64,000 nucleotides of DNA from Leptolyngbya subtilissima AS-A7 (GTDB taxonomy: Bacteria; Cyanobacteriota; Cyanobacteriia; Phormidesmidales; Phormidesmidaceae): contig NZ_JAMPKY010000011.1 in the NCBI RefSeq assembly GCF_039962255.1, forward strand, positions 62,001 through 126,000. Direction: 5' to 3'. Position numbers and translations under genes: made by a program. The notes under the pieces were generated by a model, which did no database searches, had not been told where the DNA came from, and worked only from the letters and a program-made list of their open reading frames with translations. Below are positions 34,545 through 43,547 of the stretch, one piece after another (position 1 is the stretch's first letter; each line of letters starts with the position of its first letter).

Positions 34545-36413
34545 ATGCGGCGAAAAAGCTTGACCCTACCCACGGCGGGCCTGCTGCTGGTGATAACAAC
34601 TATTCTTTTAATCGCCCTGGAGTCTCGTCAGTTGTCCGCTGCTCCATCCCCTGAGGCCAGTGCTGTGACCACTCAACTTTTAACCGATCCATTTCTGCAG
34701 AATCCTACCCCTGGTGCGGTGCGAGTGGTGTGGTTCACGGAGTTTGAGGGCCAAGACCACCAGGTGCGGTGGGGTTCCCCCGGTCAACCATCCGACGTTA
34801 ATTTACCCAATCGAGCCCCAGCTACTACCACCCGACTGGCCCGAACCCGAGAAGATGGTCAGTCGCGGCTTGAGCACCCCGATTTTTTGGATTTACAACA
34901 GACCTTAGCGCGACCGATTTGGCGACATGAGGCCGAAGTGACCGGGTTGCTTCCGGGGCAGCGGGTGCCCTACCGGGTAGCCAGCACTGGACCCAATGGC
35001 ACTGTGGCCGAAAGCCGCACGTTTACCCTGGCTGGAGCCCCCGCAGCCGGTCAGCCCACTAAGATTTTGCTCACCTCCGATCACCAAAACATGCCTATGG
35101 TTGCCGCCAACCTACAAAAGGTGGCAGAGACCTTGGGTCAAGTAGATGCGGTATTTTTTGCGGGCGATCTGGTTAACAATCCCGATCGCGCCTCAGAGTG
35201 GTTCGACGACAGCCGGGGGGTCGGTTTTTTCCCGTGTTTGCAGGGCAACACTCACTATGACCTAGAGCGCAACGGCCGTGCCGTAACCTACCAGGGCGGC
35301 GAAATTATTCAACACGCGCCGCTGTTTCCAATTTTGGGCAACCACGAGGTCATGGGACGCTTTGCCCCATCGGCTCCTTTGGGAGAGCAGTTCAACCAGG
35401 CTGTACCGCGATCGGCCGCAGTGAAACTATACGAGGCCAATACCGAGCTGTTTAACCCCGCTGGCGACCCTAACCTACGCCACCAGTGGATTGTTGACAA
35501 TTCCTTCAACAGCGACACCTACGAAGCTCTGTTTAGCCTGCCGGTCACCGAGGTGCCGAACCGCGATCGCCCCGAGACCACCAGCCGCTACTATGCCGTC
35601 ACCTTTGGCGACATTCGCCTGGTGTCGCTCTATGTCACGCAGATCTGGCGACCTTACAACCTCGACGTCACCGCACGAGGTCGTTACCAAGAGCGCGAGG
35701 CTGACCTGGGCACGCCGCAGAACTGGGGCCACGGCCAGCATATCTTCGAACCCATCGAGCGAGGCAGCTTGCAGTATCAGTGGCTGGAGCAGGAATTGGC
35801 CAGTGAGGCCTTTCGCCAGGCCAAATACAAGGTGGTGATGCTGCACCATCCACCCCACACCCTGGGCGACAACATTGTGCCCGCCTTCACTAATCCTGTA
35901 CGTCGCTACGATCGCGATAGTTCTGGCCGCCTTACCGCCGTTCGTTATGAGTACCCTCGTGCCGACGACTACATTGCCCGCGACCTGGTGCCCTTGCTCG
36001 AACAGGCTGAGATAGACCTAGTTTTCTACGGCCACTCGCACCTGTGGAACCGCTTTGTGTCGCCCCAGGGCACCCACTATCTCGAAACTTCTAACGTGGG
36101 CAATTCCTATGGTGCGTTTTGGAAAGATAAATTTCGTCCGGTGCCCCCCGAGACTATAGAAGGCTCAGTGGTGACCTACTCCTCCAACGATTACGTGGCC
36201 CAGGGCGACCCCAATGGTTTAGAGCCTGTAGTGCCCACGATCGCCCCCCTGCGAGACGACAGCGGTAATCCGCTGCCCTACCTGACTAGCAACGATATCA
36301 CCGCTTTCAGCGTGTTTGACACGGGTACCGGCACCATTAGCAGCTACTACTTTGATACGCGGGAGCCAGACTCAGCAGTGGTGAAGTTTGATGAGTTTGT
36401 CGTGGGCCGATGA
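34545..36413 (+). CDS. Secreted metallophosphoesterase, purple-acid-phosphatase-like
   Basis: 622 aa. A signal peptide (MRRKSLTLPTAGLLLVITTILLIAL) leads to a fibronectin-like N-terminal domain (TDPFLQNPTPGAVRVVWFTEF, VTGLLPGQRVPYRV) as in purple acid phosphatases. The calcineurin-type catalytic domain follows, with TSDHQN (weak motif I), FAGDLVNNPDR (II), GNHEVMG (III), MLHHPPHTLG and YGHSHLWNR (IV/V). The metal ligands Asp, Asn and His are present, although motif I is DHQ rather than DxH. It should hydrolyse phosphate esters in the periplasm, which suits phosphate scavenging; no Pho box is obvious upstream. Start ATG 34545 gives the clean signal peptide. Confidence 0.85.
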   Translation: MRRKSLTLPTAGLLLVITTILLIALESRQLSAAPSPEASAVTTQLLTDPFLQNPTPGAVRVVWFTEFEGQDHQVRWGSPGQPSDVNLPNRAPATTTRLARTREDGQSRLEHPDFLDLQQTLARPIWRHEAEVTGLLPGQRVPYRVASTGPNGTVAESRTFTLAGAPAAGQPTKILLTSDHQNMPMVAANLQKVAETLGQVDAVFFAGDLVNNPDRASEWFDDSRGVGFFPCLQGNTHYDLERNGRAVTYQGGEIIQHAPLFPILGNHEVMGRFAPSAPLGEQFNQAVPRSAAVKLYEANTELFNPAGDPNLRHQWIVDNSFNSDTYEALFSLPVTEVPNRDRPETTSRYYAVTFGDIRLVSLYVTQIWRPYNLDVTARGRYQEREADLGTPQNWGHGQHIFEPIERGSLQYQWLEQELASEAFRQAKYKVVMLHHPPHTLGDNIVPAFTNPVRRYDRDSSGRLTAVRYEYPRADDYIARDLVPLLEQAEIDLVFYGHSHLWNRFVSPQGTHYLETSNVGNSYGAFWKDKFRPVPPETIEGSVVTYSSNDYVAQGDPNGLEPVVPTIAPLRDDSGNPLPYLTSNDITAFSVFDTGTGTISSYYFDTREPDSAVVKFDEFVVGR

Positions 36414-36487
36414 GCGGATGAGGGAATTAATCTGGAGTATGGCTGTTGAGTTGTTTTACCTTTCCCTGCCGCACTGCCTTATTTCCC

Positions 36488-37810
36488 TTACCCTTTGCCA
36501 TCCTCATAACGCTCGGTGGCGAGAAAGTGACCGATTAGGTATAGCGAGCCGCACAGCACCTTGAGCTGAGCTGGGGACTGAGCGATCGCAATCAGGCCAT
36601 TCCTGAGAGACTGGTGGACTTCGCACTGGGCGAGGTCGGGGCAGACCGATCGCGCGATCGCCCCGAGTTCTTCCGGCACCGCCGTCTCGTGCCCTGGCAC
36701 GGGCACCAAATGCAGGGTATCCCCTGGCCGCAGCAGGGCTTCAAAAATATCGCGGTGGTCCTTGGTCGCCAGCATCCCCATCAGCCACGCTGTCCCGGCT
36801 GGGTGTCTTGGCCGGTTTACCCACCAGCTATCCACATACTGACGCAGTACCTCGGCCGCTGCTGGGTTGTGGGCCCCATCGATCAGCAACGGGTATTTCA
36901 TAGAGTCCTGCCCCCACGTTACCCACTGCAAACGTCCGGGCCAGCGAGCGCTGCCCATGCCCTGGGCGATCGCATCGTCAGAAATGTTCCAGCCTTGGGA
37001 GCGCAGGTTGAGCAGGGTGGCGATCGCGATCGCTGAGTTGGTAAGCTGGTGCTCTCCCAAAAGCGCTAGGGGATAGGTAATCGCTTCGTTACCGTCGCTA
37101 TAGCGGGCCTGCCCCTCTCCCAGGGAAACAGCGGGCGCAGGCCACACCGCTGGACAGTTCAATTCGGCCAAGCGAGCCTGCACCACCACCTCTGCTTCAG
37201 CAGGCAGCGGACCAATCACGGCCGGACGCCCCAGCTTCAGCACCCCCGCTTTTTCGCGGGCGATATCGGCTAGGGTAGGGCCCAAGCGCTGCCAGTGCTC
37301 GCGGCTGAGGGAGGTAATCACGCTCACTAAGGGCACATCCACCACGTTAGTGGCGTCGAGTCGGCCCCCCAGTCCTACCTCCATCACCGCCAGATCTACC
37401 TTAGCCTCGGCGAAGTGCAGCCAAGCCGCCGCCGTAAACACTTCAAACTGAGTCGGTGAGGGTTGGGACGAGTCAATAGCTGCCACCACCTGCTTCAGTC
37501 GAGCAACCAAATCCTCAGCCGCAATGGGTTCCCCATTGACCACAACGCGCTCTCGCCAGCTCACCAAGTGCGGCGAAGTATAGCGCCCTACCCGATACCC
37601 TGCTGCCCCTAACACTGCCGCCAGGTAGGCACACACCGATCCCTTGCCGTTGGTGCCCGCCACATGTACCAGCGGCACCCGGTGCTGGGGATTACCCAAC
37701 GCCTCCAGCAATCGCTGAATGCGCTCTAGCCCTAGCTCTACCCCAAACCGCCCAAAGAGGGCTAGAAGGCTCTCAATCTGTCGCTCTTGCTCTATCTGAG
37801 GCTGATACAC
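36488..37810 (-). CDS. folC: Folylpolyglutamate synthase/dihydrofolate synthase FolC
   Basis: A Mur-ligase-family enzyme that adds L-glutamate to dihydropteroate and to folates. The P-loop HVAGTNGKGSVCAYL, then RVGRYTSPHLVSWRERVVVNG, VGLGGRLDATNV, SLSREHWQRLGPTLADIAREKAGVLK and DGAHNPAAAEVLR are the FolC signature. Length about 440 aa is normal. Two starts are possible: TTG 37816 and GTG 37810. I prefer GTG (MYQPQIEQERQ) because AGAGA stands about seven bases before it. It is separated from glnB by a strong terminator. Confidence 0.93.
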   Translation of the reverse strand: MYQPQIEQERQIESLLALFGRFGVELGLERIQRLLEALGNPQHRVPLVHVAGTNGKGSVCAYLAAVLGAAGYRVGRYTSPHLVSWRERVVVNGEPIAAEDLVARLKQVVAAIDSSQPSPTQFEVFTAAAWLHFAEAKVDLAVMEVGLGGRLDATNVVDVPLVSVITSLSREHWQRLGPTLADIAREKAGVLKLGRPAVIGPLPAEAEVVVQARLAELNCPAVWPAPAVSLGEGQARYSDGNEAITYPLALLGEHQLTNSAIAIATLLNLRSQGWNISDDAIAQGMGSARWPGRLQWVTWGQDSMKYPLLIDGAHNPAAAEVLRQYVDSWWVNRPRHPAGTAWLMGMLATKDHRDIFEALLRPGDTLHLVPVPGHETAVPEELGAIARSVCPDLAQCEVHQSLRNGLIAIAQSPAQLKVLCGSLYLIGHFLATERYEDGKG

Positions 37811-38038
37811 AGGCAATTCTCTTTGCTAGTTGAGAGATAGGGTAGCTGGGCCATTAAGCATCTTATCTGAGGGCGATCGCCCTTGTCCTGAACCATTCTC
37901 TCTATTGAAGGTCAGGAGCCAACTCCAACTGATGTTTAATTTGAAGACAAGATACGCAACGATTCATCTCCCCAGCGTGATTAAAGATCCACTAGGGAGA
38001 GTGAACTTGAAGTAGGTCAATAAGCTGCGAACGGCATG

Positions 38039-38064
38039 AAAAAGGCGCAGCCTAGGCTGCGCCT
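38039..38064 (-). terminator. Rho-independent terminator of glnB
   Basis: A perfect 22-bp palindrome AGGCGCAGCC-TA-GGCTGCGCCT at 38043-38064, preceded on the plus strand by A5, so read on the minus strand it ends in TTTTT. It lies 29 bp downstream of the glnB stop. Textbook form. Confidence 0.93.
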
Positions 38065-38092
38065 GAGTCGAGCATTCGCGTTTGGGCCAGAG

Positions 38093-38434
<342 letters not shown>

Positions 38435-38498
38435 TCAAACCAGGGTGCTTCAGCGGATATCTCTTAGCTTCGGTCTATGTGTATCGGGACTGACCCCT

Positions 38499-38513
38499 AC
38501 AATACTGTATTGT
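38499..38513. promoter_or_regulatory. Perfect 7-1-7 palindrome overlapping the NtcA site
   Basis: ACAATAC-T-GTATTGT is perfectly symmetric and shares its GTATTGT half with the NtcA-type box at 38507-38520. It may be the target of a second dimeric regulator acting on glnB. No regulator is assigned. Confidence 0.5.
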
Positions 38514-38520
38514 CAGCTAC
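38507..38520 (-). promoter_or_regulatory. NtcA-type binding site GTA-N8-TAC upstream of glnB
   Basis: On the minus strand the box is GTAGCTGACAATAC, exactly GTA-N8-TAC, 76 bp before the glnB ATG. About 23 bases further downstream lies TACACAT, a weak -10, which is the spacing of class II NtcA promoters. NtcA control of glnB is well established in cyanobacteria. Confidence 0.8.
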
Positions 38521-38584
38521 AAAAAAACGGGCAAGCAGAATCAAAGCGGCTAGAAAAGCAAGCTATAGACGGCAATCCAGCGCT

Positions 38585-39256
38585 TCAACGAGAATTGCTT
38601 AGCAGCGGCTTCATAATCAAGAAACCGGCCCCAAAAGCACTGATCACGATTAGCAGAATAGTTGCACCCAGCCACAGCCCGCTCAAGTCTGACGACTTCT
38701 GGTTCATCTGACTAGGACGGCTAGCATCGATCCGCTCTTCGGTGTAAAGCCGCTGGGGCGCTGCCTGGGGCCGTTTGGGCGGCATTTTGGACCCTTTCTT
38801 CGCTTTGGGCTTCACCATTTGAGTCAGCTGGCTGGCTAGGGTCGATACTCCTTCTCCCATAGACTCTGATAGCCGTTCTGGTAGAGAAGCCGAAGGCTCG
38901 TCAGCCATGGGGTAAGTCGCAGCCATCGCTGGAGTCTCAACGCCCAAGGAGGTCGTGATAGGACGGATAATGTTCTCTGGCTCGATCGCCTGGGGTTGAC
39001 TGACCTCGATCGCCTGCTTGAGGCGGGCTGCCGAGTCCGCAAAGCGAATCATTTCCTGGCGCAGCACCTGGTTTTGCTGGTTGAGCTGCTGATTTTGCTG
39101 GGTCAGTGAATCGACCATGCCCTGGGTAGCGCGCAGTTCTGTGGCTAGCTCGCGGTATACCGAGATCGGCACCGAAGGAGCCTGACGGCTGCCCTGGGGT
39201 GCTTCTGGAGCCACGGCTCCAGGGTAAGCAGATTCGGGAGAATAGGGTACGTTCAT
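38585..39256 (-). CDS. Coiled-coil protein with C-terminal membrane anchor
   Basis: 223 aa, not recognised. The N-terminus is proline-rich. A Gln-rich coiled coil follows (about residues 33-85: ELRATQGMVDSLTQQNQQLNQQNQVLRQEM). A long variable, basic middle leads to a single hydrophobic segment near the C-terminus (LWLGATILLIVISAFGAGFLIM). The tail-anchored topology puts the coiled coil in the cytoplasm. Similar small proteins with this layout occur in cyanobacteria without a known job. ATG 39256 is a clean start. Its promoter region contains a decayed palindromic repeat at 39408. Neighbouring genes give no hint. Confidence 0.65.
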   Translation of the reverse strand: MNVPYSPESAYPGAVAPEAPQGSRQAPSVPISVYRELATELRATQGMVDSLTQQNQQLNQQNQVLRQEMIRFADSAARLKQAIEVSQPQAIEPENIIRPITTSLGVETPAMAATYPMADEPSASLPERLSESMGEGVSTLASQLTQMVKPKAKKGSKMPPKRPQAAPQRLYTEERIDASRPSQMNQKSSDLSGLWLGATILLIVISAFGAGFLIMKPLLSNSR

Positions 39257-39407
39257 GATGACGGTAGAAGGGGCGTTTAAGAACGAAAAAGAAGCCTGTA
39301 AATTGGTCTGCCCAAGGGTAGTTCACATTAGAGCAATTGCACCAGTTTTAGTCAAGAAAAGTTTTGGTGCTTACAGATTCAGCATGGCTGAAGGGTGGCA
39401 TGAATTT

Positions 39408-39439
39408 ACTTAGGGGCAAACGGCCGTTGGCTCCTAAGT
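39408..39439. repeat. 32-bp palindromic element, GGGGCAAACGG type (copy 1)
   Basis: The two 16-base halves, ACTTAGGGGCAAACGG and CCGTTGGCTCCTAAGT, pair at 14 of 16 positions. The central GGGGCAAACGGCCGTT is the core of a dispersed palindrome I associate with cyanobacterial genomes (TAGGGGCAAACGGCCGTTTGCCCCTA). Related decayed copies lie at 61.7 and 63.8 kb. Confidence 0.6.
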
Positions 39440-39480
39440 GAAACGTGAAATTTTTGGTTCGTATCTGTATCTAACAATCC

Positions 39481-39510
39481 CCAAATTTCATTGTCCACAA
39501 TGAAATTTGG
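39481..39510. other. Perfect 14-bp palindrome with 2-base centre
   Basis: CCAAATTTCATTGT and its exact complement flank only CC, so a cruciform or very tight hairpin is possible. It lies 118 bp after the isochorismatase-like stop (minus) and well upstream of the coiled-coil gene. There is no T-run, so it is more likely a regulatory site or transcript-stabilising stem than a classical terminator. Confidence 0.55.
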
Positions 39511-39628
39511 CAACTGTCTCACCCTAGAAGTAGATTCCACTGTCAAAGGGTGCGGGGTTTTGAGTCTGATGCTGGACTTCAACTTGAAAGACCAATTCGA
39601 AACTGATATCTATATCTAGCGTTCTCAG

Positions 39629-40414
39629 CTAGAGCGCTAAGGAAGGCTCTAGAGCTGCTGCTAGGGCAGGGCTATCGGCCACGAAGCCAAAGCACTGGTT
39701 GACGTTATAGACGGTAGCCTGGGCGCAGTAGTCGGGGGAGGTAGTGGCGCTACAGTCGCTCAGCAAAATACAGTCATAGCCGAGAAAGTTGGCGTCTTGC
39801 AGGGTGGCCATAACGCACTGATCTATATTCACCCCGGCAAAGAGTAGGGTGGTTTTACCCAGGTTGCGCAAAATGCTGTCCAGGGGCGTGTCCCAAAAGC
39901 CGCTCATGCGATATTTATCGACCCAAATGTCTTGGGGCTGAGCTTCTAGCTCCTCGACCACGGCCGCTGCCCAGCTGCCTTTGGTGAGTACAGGGGCACC
40001 GTTGGCCGGTAGAGGGTCGCCGAGGCCCACACCAGTGCCGCTGGGGTTATAGACATGGTGCAGGCCGGCACTGAGGTTGAGGCGATCGCGGCGGTTGCCC
40101 CAGTTGACCCACACTACCGGCACCTGGGCCGATCGCAGTTTAGGTAACAGAGTTTGCAGCGGCTGAATCGCCTGACGGGCCGGGGTTACGTCTACCCCAA
40201 TGCTGGCCAGCCAGCCATCGGGGTGGCAAAAGTCGTTTTGCATGTCGATGACCAGGCAGGCAGTTTTGGATAGGTCAAACTGCACCTGCTTTGTCTGAGT
40301 GATGAGGGTGGCCAGTCGAGGCTGGAGCGCTTGACGGCTAATGTCAGCCATCTGCTCGTTAACCCACCAGGCGTTGGGTGGGCGGCCTAAAGGGCGCAGG
40401 TTTGAGCCATCCAT
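39629..40414 (-). CDS. Isochorismatase-family cysteine hydrolase
   Basis: 261 aa with the catalytic triad visible: Asp in ACLVIDMQNDFCHP, Lys in DKYRMSGFWDTPLD, and the nucleophilic Cys in GVNIDQCVMATLQDA. The cis-peptide GVN is also present. Members hydrolyse small amides or ureas, such as nicotinamide, ureidoacrylate, biuret or N-carbamoyl amino acids; the substrate here cannot be read off. The extended N-terminus (about 45 residues) is longer than usual. ATG 40414 is backed by GGGAGG six bases upstream. It follows mraY on the same strand with a 27-bp gap, so may be co-transcribed with it. Confidence 0.88.
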   Translation of the reverse strand: MDGSNLRPLGRPPNAWWVNEQMADISRQALQPRLATLITQTKQVQFDLSKTACLVIDMQNDFCHPDGWLASIGVDVTPARQAIQPLQTLLPKLRSAQVPVVWVNWGNRRDRLNLSAGLHHVYNPSGTGVGLGDPLPANGAPVLTKGSWAAAVVEELEAQPQDIWVDKYRMSGFWDTPLDSILRNLGKTTLLFAGVNIDQCVMATLQDANFLGYDCILLSDCSATTSPDYCAQATVYNVNQCFGFVADSPALAAALEPSLAL

Positions 40415-40441
40415 ACCAAGCCTCCCAGGAGCGCGATTCGG

Positions 40442-41536
40442 CTATCTCACCTGGAGGGCCAGCACCGCTAGCCCAGCTGTTACCGCGTAGGCCACGGCTA
40501 CAACTTGAATTTCAGACCAGCCCGACAGCTCAAAGTGGTGGTGGAGCGGAGCCATTTTAAAGAAACGCTTGCCTACACCATCGGGGCCTTTGGTGGCTTT
40601 GAAGTAGCCCACTTGAATGATCACCGATAGGGTTTCGGCAAAGAACAGCAGGGTCAGCACCAGCAGCGCAAACAGGTTGCCGCTGAGAATGCCCACGGCT
40701 CCAAGGGCTGCCCCTAACGCCAAGGAACCCGTATCGCCCATAAACACGCGAGCGGGGTTGTGGTTGTGGAGCAAAAAGCCCAGGCAAGCACCGGCCATGG
40801 CGGCGCAAAACACCATCAGGTCGGGGTGGGTGGGAGCAACGATAGCGGCTAAGCCCATAAAGGCGATCGCCCCAGTGCCGCCCATCAGCCCATCGAGGCC
40901 GTCGGTGAGGTTGGTGGCGTTGCTTTCGGCCACTAGCACAAACCCGGCTAGGGGCCAAAATAAAAAGCTGAGGGGTAGGCCCAGGCCCAGGGGCAGCGCC
41001 ACAGTGGTAATGCTGGCGGGCTGACTGGTGAGCACCCAGAGGCAAAACAGCACTGCAACGGCAATTTGTAGAACGAGCTTGGCGCGGGGCGAGATGCCTT
41101 TATTGGAGCGCCGCTGAATTACCTGCCAGTCGTCAACCCAGCCGATGGCCCCGTAGGCCAGGGTCAGGAGTGATACGGCTACCGCATCGCGGGCAAAGCC
41201 TGTCGAGACTAGGGCAACAATGACCGCTACAGGCACAAAAAAAGCGCCACCCATGGTTGGAGTGCCCGCTTTTTTAAGATGGCCCTGAGGACCTTCTTCA
41301 CGAATGAATTGACCGGTTTTAAGTGCCCGCAACAGGGGAACCGCCGAAAAACCGAGCAGGCTGCTGCACAGAGCGGCCACAACAAAGGGAACCGTAATTG
41401 AGGCACCCAGGCTGACGGCGTTGCCTAGGGTTCCATCTAGCCCGACGGCAGCGGCGCCGAGGCCTAGACCCAGCAGCCAGAAAAGCGTTTGGCCATTCAG
41501 GGATAGCCGCCCCGAGGCTAAAAACTTCGCATCCAC
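40442..41536 (-). CDS. mraY: Phospho-N-acetylmuramoyl-pentapeptide-transferase MraY
   Basis: The integral membrane enzyme that makes lipid I, the first lipid step of peptidoglycan synthesis. Landmark motifs: the GxxKTPTMGG-like KKAGTPTMGGAFF, the aspartate motif VDDWQ, NATNLTDGLDGL, and HNHNPARVFMGDTGSLALGA. The C-terminal HHHFELSGW segment follows. About ten transmembrane helices are apparent. The likely start is GTG 41536 (MDAKFLASG), with GAGGA seven bases upstream, giving 364 aa; GTG 41566 would add ten residues. The isochorismatase-like gene follows directly. Confidence 0.96.
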   Translation of the reverse strand: MDAKFLASGRLSLNGQTLFWLLGLGLGAAAVGLDGTLGNAVSLGASITVPFVVAALCSSLLGFSAVPLLRALKTGQFIREEGPQGHLKKAGTPTMGGAFFVPVAVIVALVSTGFARDAVAVSLLTLAYGAIGWVDDWQVIQRRSNKGISPRAKLVLQIAVAVLFCLWVLTSQPASITTVALPLGLGLPLSFLFWPLAGFVLVAESNATNLTDGLDGLMGGTGAIAFMGLAAIVAPTHPDLMVFCAAMAGACLGFLLHNHNPARVFMGDTGSLALGAALGAVGILSGNLFALLVLTLLFFAETLSVIIQVGYFKATKGPDGVGKRFFKMAPLHHHFELSGWSEIQVVAVAYAVTAGLAVLALQVR

Positions 41537-41806
41537 AAACAATTCCTCACTTGCTTCACACCGCACACCATCAGGAGTCTACTGGATGATCTTCCAATTG
41601 ACTACATTTAGTGCCCGGAAATAGTCAGGAAGCTTAAATGAATCGTCTCACTTCGGAGCGAAGTTTAACAACACTTAACGGCGTATTTATGGCGACCTGA
41701 ACCGTTGGCGTCAGCAATAGCGCGCTCAGGCTAAAACCCTTCGAGTTTCGCCACGCCCAGCGGGCCAAGTTCGCTTAACTACAGCGTTTTTCTAAGCGGG
41801 CTACGC

Positions 41807-42058
41807 TTAGTCGTCGTCATCGTCGAGGGCGAGATCGGTATCGTCATCGTCCTCAAAGGCGTCGTCGTTGCCCATCAGATCCGAGATTTCCTCGTTTTCG
41901 GCTTCATCGGGGATGGTCTCAATGACATCGCGGCTGCGCAGGCGACCGATGCTCTCCAGCCAGTGCAGAATGGACGAGTCGCCGTTGGACGGCAAAATTG
42001 GAGCCTTGGCGTTGCGGGGCACCTGGCGCAAAGACGGGTTGTAATACTTGTTAGACAT
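41807..42058 (-). CDS. DUF3134-type acidic protein
   Basis: 83 aa from ATG 42058, beginning MSNKYYNPSLRQVPRNAKAP and ending in an extremely acidic tail of aspartates. The YNPSLRQxPR motif, the short helix SILHWLESIGRLRSRD and the acidic C-terminus match a small family (DUF3134) found in cyanobacteria. Its role is unknown; the acidic tail suggests metal or basic-protein binding. It lies divergent from the second PAP/fibrillin gene over a 119-bp gap. Confidence 0.75.
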   Translation of the reverse strand: MSNKYYNPSLRQVPRNAKAPILPSNGDSSILHWLESIGRLRSRDVIETIPDEAENEEISDLMGNDDAFEDDDDTDLALDDDDD

Positions 42059-42177
42059 AGCGGTGGTCTTGTACCAGTAACGAGGCAATATACAGACATT
42101 CCATCGTAGCAGAGACACTATTCTGCGGTGCCCGAAATTTTGCCGTATTATGCCGGTACTGCTGTGGAGACTGGGCC

Positions 42178-42771
42178 ATGTTGGGCAAAACTGAGCTATT
42201 GGAGGCCGTAGCCCCCGTTAACCGGGGCATTAGCAGTAGCCCCAGCGATCGCACCGCAATTCAGACGGCGGCCGCTACCTTAGAGGGTCGCAATCCAACC
42301 CCCAACCCGCTTCAAGCCACCGATCGCCTGAATGGGGATTGGCGACTGCTCTACACCACCAGCAGTGAACTGCTGAATATCGATCGCGTGCCTCTAGCCT
42401 CCCTCGGCCCGATTTACCAGTGCATTCGCTTGGCTGAAAACCGGATTTACAACATTGCCGAGGTAAACGGGCCACCTCTGCTATCGGGACTGGTGGCGGT
42501 GGCCGCGACCTTAGAGGCCGTGTCTACCCAGCGGCTGAATGTGGGCTTTGAGCGGGGCGTGATTGGTCTGCGCCAGGCCTTGAGGTACGAATCGCCGGCC
42601 CAGTTCGTTGGGGCGATGCAAACTACGCCCAAGTTTTCGCTCTTCCAGGGCATTGATTTTAGAATTAACAGCGATCGCCAAGCGGGCTGGCTCGAGGTCA
42701 CCTACCTCGACGACGATCTGCGAATTGGGCGCGGCAACCAAGGCAGCCTGTTTGTGCTGCAAAAAGTGTAG
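42178..42771 (+). CDS. PAP/fibrillin family protein 2
   Basis: 197 aa. Features: TDRLNGDWRLLYTTSSELLNIDRVPLASLGPIYQCI, then IDFRINSDRQAGWLEVTYLDDDLRIGRGNQGSLFVLQK at the end. It shares the terminal YLD-x-DLR-x-GRG-x-x-G-x-LFV block with the other family member at 22.7 kb, though the rest differs. These lipocalin-like proteins associate with lipids and thylakoids. It lies on the opposite strand from DUF3134 and is convergent with the M41-like gene, whose stop is only six bases away. Confidence 0.9.
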   Translation: MLGKTELLEAVAPVNRGISSSPSDRTAIQTAAATLEGRNPTPNPLQATDRLNGDWRLLYTTSSELLNIDRVPLASLGPIYQCIRLAENRIYNIAEVNGPPLLSGLVAVAATLEAVSTQRLNVGFERGVIGLRQALRYESPAQFVGAMQTTPKFSLFQGIDFRINSDRQAGWLEVTYLDDDLRIGRGNQGSLFVLQKV

Positions 42772-42777
42772 GCAGCG

Positions 42778-43467
42778 CTAGGCCGCAGCTTCTACCGAGG
42801 CACGGCTCGCTTCGACAATAGCGCAGCAGTCGGCTACTGGAGCACGATCGTCCATGGCAGTCACCAGGGCATCAAAGGCGGCGCGGTGCTTTTCGAGTAG
42901 GGTTTTGGCCTGGAGGGTAGCCCAGCGCTGTTTGAGAGGGGCTTCGGCGGGCGATCGCCCCAGCACCGTCCAAAACTGACCCAGGGCAGCGGTGTCATTG
43001 CCGCCCCCCTGGGCATCGCCGTAAACCATCTGCTCAGCGGCAATGCCCGCCATCCACACCTGGCAGTAGCGATCGATGATCTGGGGCGTGAACCTTGCCA
43101 GCTCCGTCGGGTCGCTGGGACCAAACACTACACCCCCCTGGCCAGGAATCCCCTGCTTCCACGCTTCCCAGGTGTTGAGGGTATAGGCTTCAACTGGAAT
43201 ATCCAGCAGCACCGCCGCCAAAAAGTGTCCGGCCTCGTGGTGCAGCACTCGCTGGCGGTGCTCAGGCGAAGCCCAAGCTACCGTATCCATCAAAATGTCG
43301 CCGATGCGGCCGCTCAAGCCCAGCTGATCGACGCTAAACACCCCCAGTCCCACGGCGGCAAACACCGCCACTACGGCAGGCGACAGGTGGATTAGCGGCC
43401 CCAGCAGGCTGGCCATGGTCACCCCAAAGATGACGATGGCAATGGTGTTGAGGGTGGTGTCGCGCAT
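42778..43467 (-). CDS. Membrane M41-like zinc protease without AAA domain
   Basis: 229 aa. Two N-terminal hydrophobic segments (about 6-25 and 29-48) precede a peptidase-M41-like domain with LHHEAGHFLAAVLL (HEAGH at 77-81). Later come AGIAAEQMVYGDAQGGGND, the typical third-ligand region of FtsH-family peptidases, and a helical end. The AAA ATPase of FtsH is absent, as in the inactive-ATPase or FtsHi-like membrane proteases of cyanobacteria and plastids. It may process membrane proteins at the inner face of the membrane. It is the last gene of a run with vanY-like and TamB-like genes, 80 bp after the latter. Confidence 0.78.
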   Translation of the reverse strand: MRDTTLNTIAIVIFGVTMASLLGPLIHLSPAVVAVFAAVGLGVFSVDQLGLSGRIGDILMDTVAWASPEHRQRVLHHEAGHFLAAVLLDIPVEAYTLNTWEAWKQGIPGQGGVVFGPSDPTELARFTPQIIDRYCQVWMAGIAAEQMVYGDAQGGGNDTAALGQFWTVLGRSPAEAPLKQRWATLQAKTLLEKHRAAFDALVTAMDDRAPVADCCAIVEASRASVEAAA

Positions 43468-43547
43468 GCGGTCTCCCAGCGGTTGGATAGCTTAAGCGGC
43501 GATCGCTCTGCTCTATGGTAACGAGGATAAGGATCTGAGGCTAGGGC

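Larger units (their letters stand above)
39257..39628. other. Intergenic region with two palindromes
   Basis: 372 bp between the isochorismatase-like gene and the coiled-coil gene. It holds the 32-bp palindrome at 39408-39439 and the perfect 14-2-14 palindrome at 39481-39510. No gene is seen. Confidence 0.45.
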
